NCBI GenBank assembly: GCA_021779775.1
Contig: JAJYAB010000012.1
Location: 1-14,457, forward strand
DNA: 14,457 nucleotides
Direction of reading: 5' to 3'
Source: Actinomycetes bacterium
Lineage (GTDB): Bacteria; Actinomycetota; Acidimicrobiia; Acidimicrobiales; UBA8190
Shown one piece after another: positions 1 through 6,659 of the stretch; the first letter of the stretch is position 1, and the number at the start of each line of letters is the position of its first letter. The notes below the pieces were generated by a model. That model had not been told where the DNA came from and made no database searches. It saw only the letters and a program-made list of their open reading frames with translations. The translations under genes were made by a program, and so were the position numbers.

Positions 1-1
1 C

Positions 2-289
2 CGCTTCGGTGGCCTGCTCGCGGTGGCATGCGTCTGCTGGATCACCAGTCAGGCGGTCATCAACATGGGGGCCGTCATGGGCGCCCTGCCGGTCACGGGG
101 ATCCCCCTGCCCTTCGTGTCGTTCGGCGGGTCGTCGCTCGTCATCACCATGGCTGCTGCTGGCATCCTGGTGAACATCGCCGGCAGCGAGCGTCGCCGGT
201 CGCCCGCCACGGCGGGCGTGGTCGGACATGGGCCTGGCCGGCCGGCTGCCGTGCCGGTGGCTCGCGCCCGACCGGATGGGGCACGGTGA
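2..289 (+). CDS. ftsW: FtsW, septal peptidoglycan polymerase (C-terminal part only)
   Basis: This is the 3' end of a gene cut by the left edge of the window; the frame opens at base 2 and ends with TGA at 287-289. About 95 residues are visible. They carry the hallmark C-terminal segment of the SEDS family (FtsW/RodA/SpoVE): NMGAVMGALPVTGIPLPFVS followed by FGGSSLVITMAAAGILVNI, a conserved extracytoplasmic loop and the last membrane helix. A basic, Arg/Pro/Ala-rich cytoplasmic tail of about 40 residues follows. SEDS proteins polymerise lipid II glycan strands with a partner class B penicillin-binding protein. FtsW rather than RodA is chosen because murG follows directly with a 4-nt GTGA overlap, as in dcw clusters. 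The active-site region lies outside the window, so activity cannot be judged. Confidence 0.93.
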   Translation, partial: RFGGLLAVACVCWITSQAVINMGAVMGALPVTGIPLPFVSFGGSSLVITMAAAGILVNIAGSERRRSPATAGVVGHGPGRPAAVPVARARPDGAR

Positions 290-1440
290 GCGCGCGCCGC
301 TATGCCCTGGTCGCCGGAGGCGGCACGGCAGGGCACGTCCTGCCGGCGGTAGCTGTTGCCCATGCGCTCACCGCCGCCCGCGGGCCGGGGAGCGTCGAGA
401 TCGTCGGATCGCATCGGGGGATGGAGGCAACATTGCTGGCGGGCGGTGACCTCCCGTTCACGTTGCTGCCTGGCCGGGGGATTATCCGGAGCTTCGATCG
501 GTCCGCGTGGAGCGCCAACCTGCGGGCGGTGGGCGGCCTCGCTGGCGCCCTCGTCTCGGCGCTGGCGCTCGTGGGGCGCCGGCGGCCGGCGGTGGTGGTC
601 AGCGTGGGCGGGTATGCCAGCGTGCCTCCGGCGCTCGCTGCCTTGATGCTCGGTGTGCCCGTGGTGTTGCTGAACGTCGACGCCGTCCCCGGAACGGCCA
701 ACCGCCTTCTCGGCCGGTTTGCCCGGGCGTCGGCCGTCGCGTACCCCGGGACGCGCCTTCCCCGCGCCGTCGTGACCGGTCCGCCGGTGCGACCCGACGT
801 CGCGTCATCTGGCGGGACCGACGGCCCCGCTCGATACCGTGCCCGCCGTGCCCTCGGCGTGCCCGAGGCGGGGGTGGTCGTCGCCGTGTTCGGTGGTTCG
901 CTCGGTGCACGGCGCCTGAACGAGGCCGCCCTCGACCTGGCCCGGCGGTGGGAGGGGACGCCCGGCCGGGCGATCTACCATGTCGTCGGTCGCCGTAACG
1001 CTGGACGGCAGCCCCCTCCGCCGGTGCCCGCAGCCCCCTCGTACCGGTGCATCCCCTACGAGGACCGGATGGGGCTTCTGTACCAGGCAGCGGATATCGC
1101 CGTGTGCCGGGCGGGGGCGATGACGGTGGCCGAGCTGGCAGCGGTCGGGCTTCCTTCCGTGCTGGTCCCGTTGCCGGGGGCACCGGGGGACCACCAGACG
1201 GCCAACGCCCGGATCATGGTCGAAGCTGGCGCTGCGGTGCTGCTGGCCGACCAGCTGTGCACGGGCGAGCGGTTGGCCAGGGAGCTGCAGTCGCTGCTCG
1301 CCGAGCCAGGGCGGCTGGCCGCCATGGGTGATGCGGCGCGGTCGCTGGCGCGTGCCGATGCAGCGACCGCCGTGGCGGTGCTGGCCGAGGTCCATGCCCG
1401 CCCGCGTGCTGCCGTGGCCAGCACCGGAGCCCCCGCGTGA
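286..1440 (+). CDS. murG: MurG, lipid II-forming GlcNAc transferase
   Basis: UDP-GlcNAc:undecaprenyl-PP-MurNAc-pentapeptide GlcNAc transferase, which turns lipid I into lipid II on the inner face of the membrane. The protein has 384 residues, close to the family norm of 355-400. Visible motifs are the N-terminal glycine loop GGGTAGHVLPA (residues 11-21), VSVGGYASVPP (106-115), FGGSLGA (202-208), the donor-site stretch CRAGAMTVAEL (274-284) and GDHQTANA (301-308). The family motif HEQNxxxG near residue 130 reads LNVDAVPG here, an unusual version. The GTG start at 286 overlaps the ftsW stop (GTGA) and places the glycine loop at the correct distance from the N-terminus; the open frame continues upstream but only as an out-of-frame shadow of ftsW. 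No clear Shine-Dalgarno sequence is seen, consistent with translational coupling. Confidence 0.97.
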   Translation: MSARRYALVAGGGTAGHVLPAVAVAHALTAARGPGSVEIVGSHRGMEATLLAGGDLPFTLLPGRGIIRSFDRSAWSANLRAVGGLAGALVSALALVGRRRPAVVVSVGGYASVPPALAALMLGVPVVLLNVDAVPGTANRLLGRFARASAVAYPGTRLPRAVVTGPPVRPDVASSGGTDGPARYRARRALGVPEAGVVVAVFGGSLGARRLNEAALDLARRWEGTPGRAIYHVVGRRNAGRQPPPPVPAAPSYRCIPYEDRMGLLYQAADIAVCRAGAMTVAELAAVGLPSVLVPLPGAPGDHQTANARIMVEAGAAVLLADQLCTGERLARELQSLLAEPGRLAAMGDAARSLARADAATAVAVLAEVHARPRAAVASTGAPA

Positions 1441-2831
1441 CGGCCGGCGGAAGACCCCCGGACCCGTTGCTCGACCTGGGCCGCCCGGTCCGCGTGCATG
1501 TCGTCGGGGTGGGGGGCGCTGGAATGAGCGCCTACGCGTCGGTGCTGGCGGCCATGGGCCATCAGGTCACGGGCAGCGACCTGAAGCCCTCGCCGGCCCT
1601 GGACCGGTTGGCGTCCAGCGGCATCGGCGTGTTCGTGGGCCACCGGGGCACCAACGTGGGCGAGATCGATGTGCTCGCCGTGTCGAGCGCGGTCCCCGAC
1701 ACCAACCCCGAGGTCGTCGAAGCGCGGAGGCGGGGGGTGCGGGTGGTCAGCCGGGCCGAGGTCCTGGCGGCGATCGCCCGGCAGCGGCGGTGCATCGCTG
1801 TGGCAGGCACGCATGGGAAGACCACCACGACCTCCATGCTGGCGCTGGTGCTGGTGGAGGCTGGGCTGCGGCCGTCGTTCCTGGTCGGCGGGGACCTCAA
1901 CGAGATCGGCACGAATGCCGTATGGGACAGCGGAGAATGGCTGGTCGTCGAAGCCGACGAGAGCGATGGGACCTTCCTCGGGCTGGAGCCGGAGATCGCT
2001 GTCGTCACCAACATCGAGGCCGACCATCTGGACTTCTACGGGGACTTCGGCCAGTTGCGCCGGGCCTTCGAGTCGTTCTGCCATGGCCGGCCGGGTGGTG
2101 TGGTGGCCGGCGCCGACGACCCCGAGGGCGCTGCTGTGGGGCGGCGAGCGGGGGCCGACCTGGTAGGGACGAGCCCCGACGCCACCTTCCGGATCGACGG
2201 GCTGCGCTCGGGACGCGACGGTGTGGCGTTCGACCTGGTGCACGACGGCTCGCCGGTGGTGTCGCTCGTCCTGCCGGTGCCAGGTACGCACAATGCCCGT
2301 AACGCGGCAGTCGCTGCGGTGACTGCGCATCGGGCCGGTGCGGACTTTGCTTCGGCTGCCCGGGCACTGGCCCGGTTCGCCGGGGTGGCCCGGCGGTTTG
2401 AATGGCGGGGCGAGGCGGGTGGTGTGCGCTATGTCGACGACTACGCCCACCTGCCGACCGAGGTGGCTGCCGCGTTGGACGCTGCGGTTGCCGGCCGGTG
2501 GGGACGGGTGGTCGCCGTCTTCCAGCCGCACCGGTACACCCGGACCGCGGCGGTCGGAGACGCGTTCGGCCCGGTGTTCGGATCAGCAGACGTGGTCGTC
2601 ATCACCGACGTGTACGCCGCGGGTGAGCAACCACTGCCGGGAGTGACGGGTCGCGTGGTAGCCGATGCGGTCGCCCGCTCCCGGCCGGGCAAGGAGGTCA
2701 TCTATGTGGCGGAGCGGTCGGAGCTCGTCGACCGGATGCGGAGCATCCTGCGTCCCGGCGATCTCTGCCTGACCCTCGGTGCGGGCGACCTCACGTCGCT
2801 GCCCGACGAGCTGCTGTCGGCGGGTCGATGA
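1437..2831 (+). CDS. murC: MurC, UDP-N-acetylmuramate--L-alanine ligase
   Basis: Cytoplasmic ATP-dependent ligase that adds L-Ala to UDP-MurNAc, the first peptide step of peptidoglycan precursor synthesis. The protein has 464 residues, a normal length. The N-terminal UDP-binding Rossmann domain shows VVGVGGAGMSAY (22-33). The central ATPase domain has the P-loop AGTHGKTTTTSM (123-134), EADESDGTF (172-180) and TNIEADHLDFYG (191-202). The C-terminal domain has GTHNARNAAVA (283-293), DDYAHLPTE (334-342) and FQPHRYTRT (362-370). In most MurC/Mpl proteins the DDYAH motif is followed by a second His (DDYAHHPTE); here it is Leu339. The GTG start overlaps the murG stop by 4 nt, and the stop overlaps the murB ATG. 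Confidence 0.97.
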   Translation: MTAGGRPPDPLLDLGRPVRVHVVGVGGAGMSAYASVLAAMGHQVTGSDLKPSPALDRLASSGIGVFVGHRGTNVGEIDVLAVSSAVPDTNPEVVEARRRGVRVVSRAEVLAAIARQRRCIAVAGTHGKTTTTSMLALVLVEAGLRPSFLVGGDLNEIGTNAVWDSGEWLVVEADESDGTFLGLEPEIAVVTNIEADHLDFYGDFGQLRRAFESFCHGRPGGVVAGADDPEGAAVGRRAGADLVGTSPDATFRIDGLRSGRDGVAFDLVHDGSPVVSLVLPVPGTHNARNAAVAAVTAHRAGADFASAARALARFAGVARRFEWRGEAGGVRYVDDYAHLPTEVAAALDAAVAGRWGRVVAVFQPHRYTRTAAVGDAFGPVFGSADVVVITDVYAAGEQPLPGVTGRVVADAVARSRPGKEVIYVAERSELVDRMRSILRPGDLCLTLGAGDLTSLPDELLSAGR

Positions 2832-3802
2832 GCATGGACGGCGTCGCCCGCGTCGCCGACATGCTCGGGCGCCGGGCGGTGCGGAACGCGCCGCTGGGCT
2901 CCCGGACCACCTATCGGGTGGGAGGCACCGCCGCGGCGCTGGTGGAGGTGGGTTCCGAGGACGACCTGCGAACCGTCCGGTCGGCGCTCGCCAAGGCAGG
3001 CGGTCCGCTCCCGCTGCTCGTCTTGGGGAGGGGGTCCAACCTTCTGGTGGCTGATGGAGGCTTTCCGGGCGTGGTGGTGGTGCTCGGGCCAGCCTTGGCT
3101 CAGGTCACCGTGGCGGGCACGGTACTGAAGGCAGGAGGGGCCGCAGGGTTCCCTGTGGTAGCCCGCCGGGCTGCGGCTGCTGGGCTGCGCGGGCTCGAAT
3201 GGGCCGTCGGGGTCCCGGGGTCGGTCGGCGGCGCCCTGAAGATGAACGCTGGTGGGCACGGTTCTGACACGGCAGCCGTCGTGCGCCGCTGCCGGGTCTT
3301 CGATCTGGCTGCTGGGCACGCATGGGAAGGCGGGCCGGAGCGCCTCGACCACGGTTACCGCTCCTCTTCGCTGGGTGCAGGGGACGTCGTGGTATGGGCG
3401 GAGCTTGGTTTGCACGCTGGGCGGCGTGCCGATGCCGAGGCGCAGCTTTCGGAGATCGTCCGATGGCGCCGGGCGCACCAACCCGGTGGCTCCAATGCCG
3501 GTTCGGTGTTCACCAACCCTCCAGGAGACTCGGCTGGCCGGCTGGTCGAGGCGGCCGGGCTGAAGGGATATCGGATCGGCACCGCCAGGGTGTCGGAGAA
3601 GCACGGCAACTTCATCCAAGCCGGCGAGGGAGGTTCGGCTGGCGACGTCTGGGCGTTGGTCGGCCACGTGCGGGCCACCGTGCACGAGCGGACAGGAGTG
3701 GATCTGACGCCCGAGCTCCGTACCGTGGGGTTCCCCGACAGCCCCGATTGCCTCGTGCGCGTCGACGGCGCCGGCTCAGCCGCGAGAACGCCACCGCCAT
3801 GA
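2828..3802 (+). CDS. murB: MurB, UDP-N-acetylenolpyruvoylglucosamine reductase
   Basis: FAD-dependent NADPH oxidoreductase that reduces UDP-GlcNAc-enolpyruvate to UDP-MurNAc. The 324-residue protein has the FAD-binding features TTYRVGGTA (27-35), LGRGSNLLVADGGF (66-79) and GVPGSVGGALKMNAGG (128-143). The substrate domain lacks the insert of E. coli-type enzymes and shows GYRSSSL (176-182), NAGSVFTNP (223-231) and KGYRIGTARVSEKHGNFI (246-263), so it is the shorter type II class. The expected catalytic Ser is Ser226, the proton donor, and the C-terminal catalytic Glu is probably Glu296 (TPELRTVGF). A 25-residue disordered-looking tail follows. The ATG start overlaps the murC stop (ATGA). Its position between murC and ftsQ is a lineage clue, since many actinobacteria keep murB elsewhere. 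Confidence 0.97.
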   Translation: MSMDGVARVADMLGRRAVRNAPLGSRTTYRVGGTAAALVEVGSEDDLRTVRSALAKAGGPLPLLVLGRGSNLLVADGGFPGVVVVLGPALAQVTVAGTVLKAGGAAGFPVVARRAAAAGLRGLEWAVGVPGSVGGALKMNAGGHGSDTAAVVRRCRVFDLAAGHAWEGGPERLDHGYRSSSLGAGDVVVWAELGLHAGRRADAEAQLSEIVRWRRAHQPGGSNAGSVFTNPPGDSAGRLVEAAGLKGYRIGTARVSEKHGNFIQAGEGGSAGDVWALVGHVRATVHERTGVDLTPELRTVGFPDSPDCLVRVDGAGSAARTPPP

Positions 3803-4614
3803 CCAACCCTCACGCTCGAGTCGAGGTTGAGGTTGACCGCTCGCGAATCCCCATCGACCCGAGGATCCGGCAGCGCCGTGTGGCAGTGATCCGCCAGACC
3901 GGACGCCGGCGCCGACGCATCTTGATGGCGGTCGCCCTTACGACGGCTGTTGCCGTCGCGGTGCTCGCCATCGGGCACAGCCGGCTCGTGTCGGCCCGGC
4001 ACGTATCGGTCCGCGGCGCGGTGCACACCCCGGCGGAGCAGATCGTCCGGGTTGCCGGCCTGGCGGGCGGCCCCCCGATGCTCGACGTGTCGAGTGCCGC
4101 CGCCGATGCCCGCCTGCGCCGGCTGGCGTGGGTCGCCACCGCGGTGGTCACCCGTCACTGGCCGGACTCCGTCCGCGTCGTGATCACCGAGCGTCGCCCG
4201 GTGGCCATCGTCGCCCGCACGGGAGGGTTGGCTCTCGTGGACGCCACCGGACGGGTGCTGAGCTGGCATGTCTCGGGTATGGTCCTGCCTGTCCTGACAT
4301 CATCGGCGACCCCCGGTCGCCCAGGGACCGTGCTGTCGGCTTCTGCTGGACCGGGCCTTGCCGCAGCCCGGCACGTGCCACCGGTGCTGGCCGGTCGGAT
4401 CGTCGCCGTCCACGTGGGTCCCGGGCGCACCGTCACGTTGGATCTCGGTGCTGGCGTCGTCGTGGTGCTTGGTCGCGCCGTCGACCTCACGGCGAAATTC
4501 GAGGCGTTGGCGAGCCTACTGGCCGGCGCGCCACCGGCTGGGCCGGCGACCATCGACGTCACGGTCCCCAGCGAGCTGACGGTAGGGCCGCCTGCACCGA
4601 GCGCTCCTGCTTGA
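3799..4614 (+). CDS. ftsQ: FtsQ/DivIB division protein with POTRA domain
   Basis: Bitopic membrane protein of the divisome that links and regulates FtsL/FtsB and the septal synthase. The 271-residue protein has a basic cytoplasmic N-terminus (about 40 residues, ending in GRRRRR), one membrane helix (about 41-59), and a POTRA-type domain at about 65-134. The POTRA domain includes VSVRGAVHTPAEQIVRVAGL and the typical WVATAVVTRHWPDSVRVVI, then ERRPVAIV. The remaining beta domain (about 140-260) is weakly conserved, which is normal for FtsQ. The ATG at 3799 overlaps the murB stop by 4 nt; the frame is open further upstream, but only as a shadow of murB. Sequence identity across the family is low, so the call rests on topology, the POTRA pattern and the position directly before ftsZ. 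Confidence 0.94.
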   Translation: MTNPHARVEVEVDRSRIPIDPRIRQRRVAVIRQTGRRRRRILMAVALTTAVAVAVLAIGHSRLVSARHVSVRGAVHTPAEQIVRVAGLAGGPPMLDVSSAAADARLRRLAWVATAVVTRHWPDSVRVVITERRPVAIVARTGGLALVDATGRVLSWHVSGMVLPVLTSSATPGRPGTVLSASAGPGLAAARHVPPVLAGRIVAVHVGPGRTVTLDLGAGVVVVLGRAVDLTAKFEALASLLAGAPPAGPATIDVTVPSELTVGPPAPSAPA

Positions 4615-4640
4615 CCGCGTCATCCTGCTTGACCGTGTCA
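4605..4640 (+). repeat. 18-bp tandem duplication containing a -35 box
   Basis: Two adjacent 18-bp copies, TCCTGCTTGACCGCGTCA (4605-4622) and TCCTGCTTGACCGTGTCA (4623-4640), differ at a single base. The first copy contains the last ftsQ codons and its stop. Each copy has a TTGACC hexamer, at 4611 and 4629; only the second is correctly spaced from the -10 box at 4652. Confidence 0.9.
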
Positions 4641-4657
4641 TCGGGTGGCCGTAGGGT
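4629..4657 (+). promoter_or_regulatory. Promoter for ftsZ (TTGACC-N17-TAGGGT)
   Basis: The -35 hexamer TTGACC (4629-4634) is separated by 17 nt from the -10 hexamer TAGGGT (4652-4657), a close match to the actinobacterial housekeeping sigma consensus (TTGAC, TANNNT). Transcription would begin near 4664 and give ftsZ a leader of about 150 nt. This is by far the best promoter in the cluster and would let ftsZ be expressed separately from the upstream mur genes, as is common in actinobacteria. It is inferred from sequence only. Confidence 0.7.
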
Positions 4658-4680
4658 AGGCAACTTCGGTCGGTACCTGC

Positions 4681-4718
4681 TGAAGCTGTGGTCGAGGATG
4701 AAGCTGTGGTCGAGGATG
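4681..4718 (+). repeat. Second 18-bp tandem duplication, in the ftsZ leader
   Basis: The unit AAGCTGTGGTCGAGGATG occurs perfectly at 4683-4700 and 4701-4718; the flanking TG at 4681-4682 also fits the same period. It is unrelated in sequence to the 18-bp duplication 42 bp upstream. It lies inside the predicted ftsZ leader and has no start codon with a usable reading frame. Confidence 0.88.
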
Positions 4719-4733
4719 AGACGTACGTCCATC
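4715..4733 (+). promoter_or_regulatory. Palindrome in the ftsZ leader
   Basis: GACGTACGTC (4720-4729) is a perfect 10-bp palindrome. It extends outward to GATG (4715-4718) and CATC (4730-4733) with one unpaired A at 4719. It could be an operator or an RNA hairpin between the promoter and the ftsZ ribosome binding site. No known regulator is assigned. Confidence 0.4.
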
Positions 4734-4812
4734 GGTGCCGGCTCGTCCCGTCTGCCGGCGGACAGGGGATCCACAGTGAGGCCGAACTACGGGTGATGGA
4801 CGAGGAGAGCCG

Positions 4813-5919
4813 ATGACCGGTCCAGCGCAAAGCAGCTACTTCGCCGTCATCAAGGTGGTCGGAGTCGGCGGAGGAGGAGTCAACGCCGTCAACCGCATGA
4901 TCGAGGTCGGCCTGCGAGGCGTCGAGTTCATCGCCGCCAACACCGATGCTCAGGCGCTCCTGATGAGCGATGCCGACCTGAAGCTCGACATCGGCCGGCA
5001 GCTCACCCGAGGACTTGGGGCGGGCAGCGACCCCGACATCGGACGCCAGGCGGCCGAGGAGCACCGCGGGGAGATCGAGGAGGCGCTTAAGGGTGCCGAC
5101 ATGGTGTTCATCACCGCCGGGAAGGGCGGCGGCACCGGGACCGGAGCGGCACCGGTGGTGGCCGAGGTGGCCAAGGCGCTCGGCGCGCTCACCATCGGCG
5201 TCGTGACCCGTCCGTTCTCGTTCGAAGGCCGCCGCCGTTCGGTCCAGGCGGAGGCGGGCATCCAGCGGTTGAAGGAGAAGGTCGACGCCATCATCATCAT
5301 CCCCAACGACCGGCTCCTCACCGTGTCGACGGAGAAGACGTCAATGGTCAATGCGTTCAAGATCGCCGACGAGGTCCTGTTACAGGGCGTCCAGGGCATC
5401 ACCGATCTGATCACCGTGCCGGGCCAGATCAACACCGACTTCGCGGACGTACGGATGGTCCTGGCCAACGCGGGGACGGCCATCATGGGGATCGGTCAGG
5501 CCGAGGGGGACGGCCGTGCCGTCAACGCGGCGCGCGCCGCCATCACGAGCCCGTTGTTGGAGGCCTCCATCGACGGGGCGCGGGGCATCCTGGTCAACAT
5601 CGCCGGCGGTCCCGAGCTTGGCCTGTTCGAGGTGAACGAGGCCATGGAGATCATCCATGGCGTCGCCCATCCGGACGCCAACATCATCTTCGGCAACGTC
5701 ATCGACGACGCGCTCGCAGACACCGTGCGGGTTACGGTGATCGCCGCGGGGTTCGAACGGTGGGAGGAGGGCCGCACCGGCGAGCCGCTCCCCGAGGAAC
5801 GCAGCCAGGTGCTCGGGACCGAGCCCGTCCACGAGGACATCTTCGCCACGCCGGAGGAGGACGAGCTCGCGCTCGTCCTCGGGGAGGACGAGTTCGACGT
5901 TCCCTCGTTCCTCCGCTGA
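4813..5919 (+). CDS. ftsZ: FtsZ, tubulin-like GTPase of the Z-ring
   Basis: Cytoplasmic GTPase that polymerises into the Z-ring and recruits the divisome. The 368-residue protein has a full GTPase domain: VGVGGGGVNAVNRMI (16-30), NTDAQAL (43-49), the tubulin signature GGGTGTG (105-111) and the T7 catalytic loop NTDFADVR (207-214). The C-terminal domain ends near residue 317. A short acidic linker (about 318-357) leads to the conserved terminal peptide DEFDVPSFLR, the docking site for SepF and other partners. Residue 104, before the signature, is Lys where many FtsZ proteins have Met or Glu. The ATG at 4813 is preceded by AGGAG (4803-4807) at a 5-nt spacing. No ftsA is adjacent, which fits actinobacteria, where SepF (encoded 1.5 kb downstream) is a main membrane anchor. 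Confidence 0.99.
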   Translation: MTGPAQSSYFAVIKVVGVGGGGVNAVNRMIEVGLRGVEFIAANTDAQALLMSDADLKLDIGRQLTRGLGAGSDPDIGRQAAEEHRGEIEEALKGADMVFITAGKGGGTGTGAAPVVAEVAKALGALTIGVVTRPFSFEGRRRSVQAEAGIQRLKEKVDAIIIIPNDRLLTVSTEKTSMVNAFKIADEVLLQGVQGITDLITVPGQINTDFADVRMVLANAGTAIMGIGQAEGDGRAVNAARAAITSPLLEASIDGARGILVNIAGGPELGLFEVNEAMEIIHGVAHPDANIIFGNVIDDALADTVRVTVIAAGFERWEEGRTGEPLPEERSQVLGTEPVHEDIFATPEEDELALVLGEDEFDVPSFLR

Positions 5920-6659
5920 GCGGCCAGTCGTCCCCGCCATCCCCGGTTGCCAGCCCGGCGTCGACCGATCCGGTCGTCGAGCTGCCCGGCACGCCGGTCT
6001 TCGCCTGGTGGAGCACGCGCCACGACGGTGACCTGCGTCAGCACGAACTGGTCGATGCCGGTCCCGGGCACCTGCGCCGGCTCGGCCCTGTCGCCCGGGT
6101 GCGCCAAGTGCACGGCGCCGAGGTCGTCATGGCTGTCGGGATCTCGGCCGGGGAGGTCTCCGGGAGCGGGGAGGTCTCCGAAGGCGACGGCCTCGTGTCG
6201 GTCGACCGGCCCGGTCCCGTCGCCGTGCTCGTCGCTGACTGTGCTGCCGTCGCCCTCGGATCGCCAGAAGGGATCCACGGCGCGGTGCACGCCGGCTGGC
6301 GGGGGTTGACGGCTGGGGTGGTGCAGCACGCGGTGGCTGCCATGCGGTCAGCGGGGGCGTCCACGGTGATGGCGGGCCTCGGGGCGTGCATCCGGTCGTG
6401 CTGCTATGCCTTCGACGAGCCGGATCTCGTCCAGGTCACCGAGCGCTTGGGCCACCGCCTGCGGGCGGCCACCTCGGACGGCCACAGCGCACTGGACCTG
6501 CCCGCCGGGGTGAGTGCCGCCCTCGGCGAAGCGGGCGCTGCCTTGGTGTTCGACTCGGGCCAGTGCACAGCGTGCGGCAACCGCCACTTCTCCCATCGCC
6601 GGTGGGCGGACCATGGGCGCCAGGCGCTCGTCGTCTGGACGTCCGGTCCGCCGTCATGA
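5916..6659 (+). CDS. pgeF: PgeF, peptidoglycan editing factor (YfiH/laccase-domain family), probable CTG start
   Basis: Family of copper/zinc-binding hydrolases that remove mis-incorporated L-Ser from UDP-MurNAc-peptides; some members also have purine nucleoside phosphorylase activity. The Cys-His-His site is intact: His66 (RQVHGAEV), Cys109 (VADCAAVAL) and His125 (GAVHAGWRGL). Further family motifs are CIRSCCYAF (158-166) and CTACGNRHFSHRRW (217-230). The start is a problem. Between GTG 5760, deep inside ftsZ, and the conserved region there is no in-frame ATG, GTG or TTG. CTG at 5916 overlaps the ftsZ stop as CTGA, the same 4-nt junction used by most neighbours, and gives 247 residues, the family norm. 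Starting at 5760 would add 52 residues of Arg/Gly-rich shadow sequence. The first 27 residues are Ser/Pro-rich. The gene identity is near certain; the start is inferred. Confidence 0.92.
   Translation: MSGQSSPPSPVASPASTDPVVELPGTPVFAWWSTRHDGDLRQHELVDAGPGHLRRLGPVARVRQVHGAEVVMAVGISAGEVSGSGEVSEGDGLVSVDRPGPVAVLVADCAAVALGSPEGIHGAVHAGWRGLTAGVVQHAVAAMRSAGASTVMAGLGACIRSCCYAFDEPDLVQVTERLGHRLRAATSDGHSALDLPAGVSAALGEAGAALVFDSGQCTACGNRHFSHRRWADHGRQALVVWTSGPPS
6150..6185 (+). repeat. Imperfect 18-bp duplication inside pgeF
   Basis: GGGGAGGTCTCCG occurs at 6150-6162 and again at 6168-6180, an 18-bp period, with the copies diverging in their last bases. It encodes two GEVS units (SAGEVSGSGEVSEGDG) in the loop between the His66 motif and DGLVS, so it lengthens a surface loop without breaking the frame. 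Confidence 0.8.

Noticed and set aside
1056..2531. A 491-codon minus-strand frame over murG/murC
   Set aside because: It is the antisense shadow of two clear mur genes, with no domain and no plausible start signal.
5760..5915. GTG 5760 as the pgeF start
   Set aside because: It would add 52 Arg/Gly/Pro-rich residues encoded inside ftsZ that look like shadow translation, and would exceed the family length.
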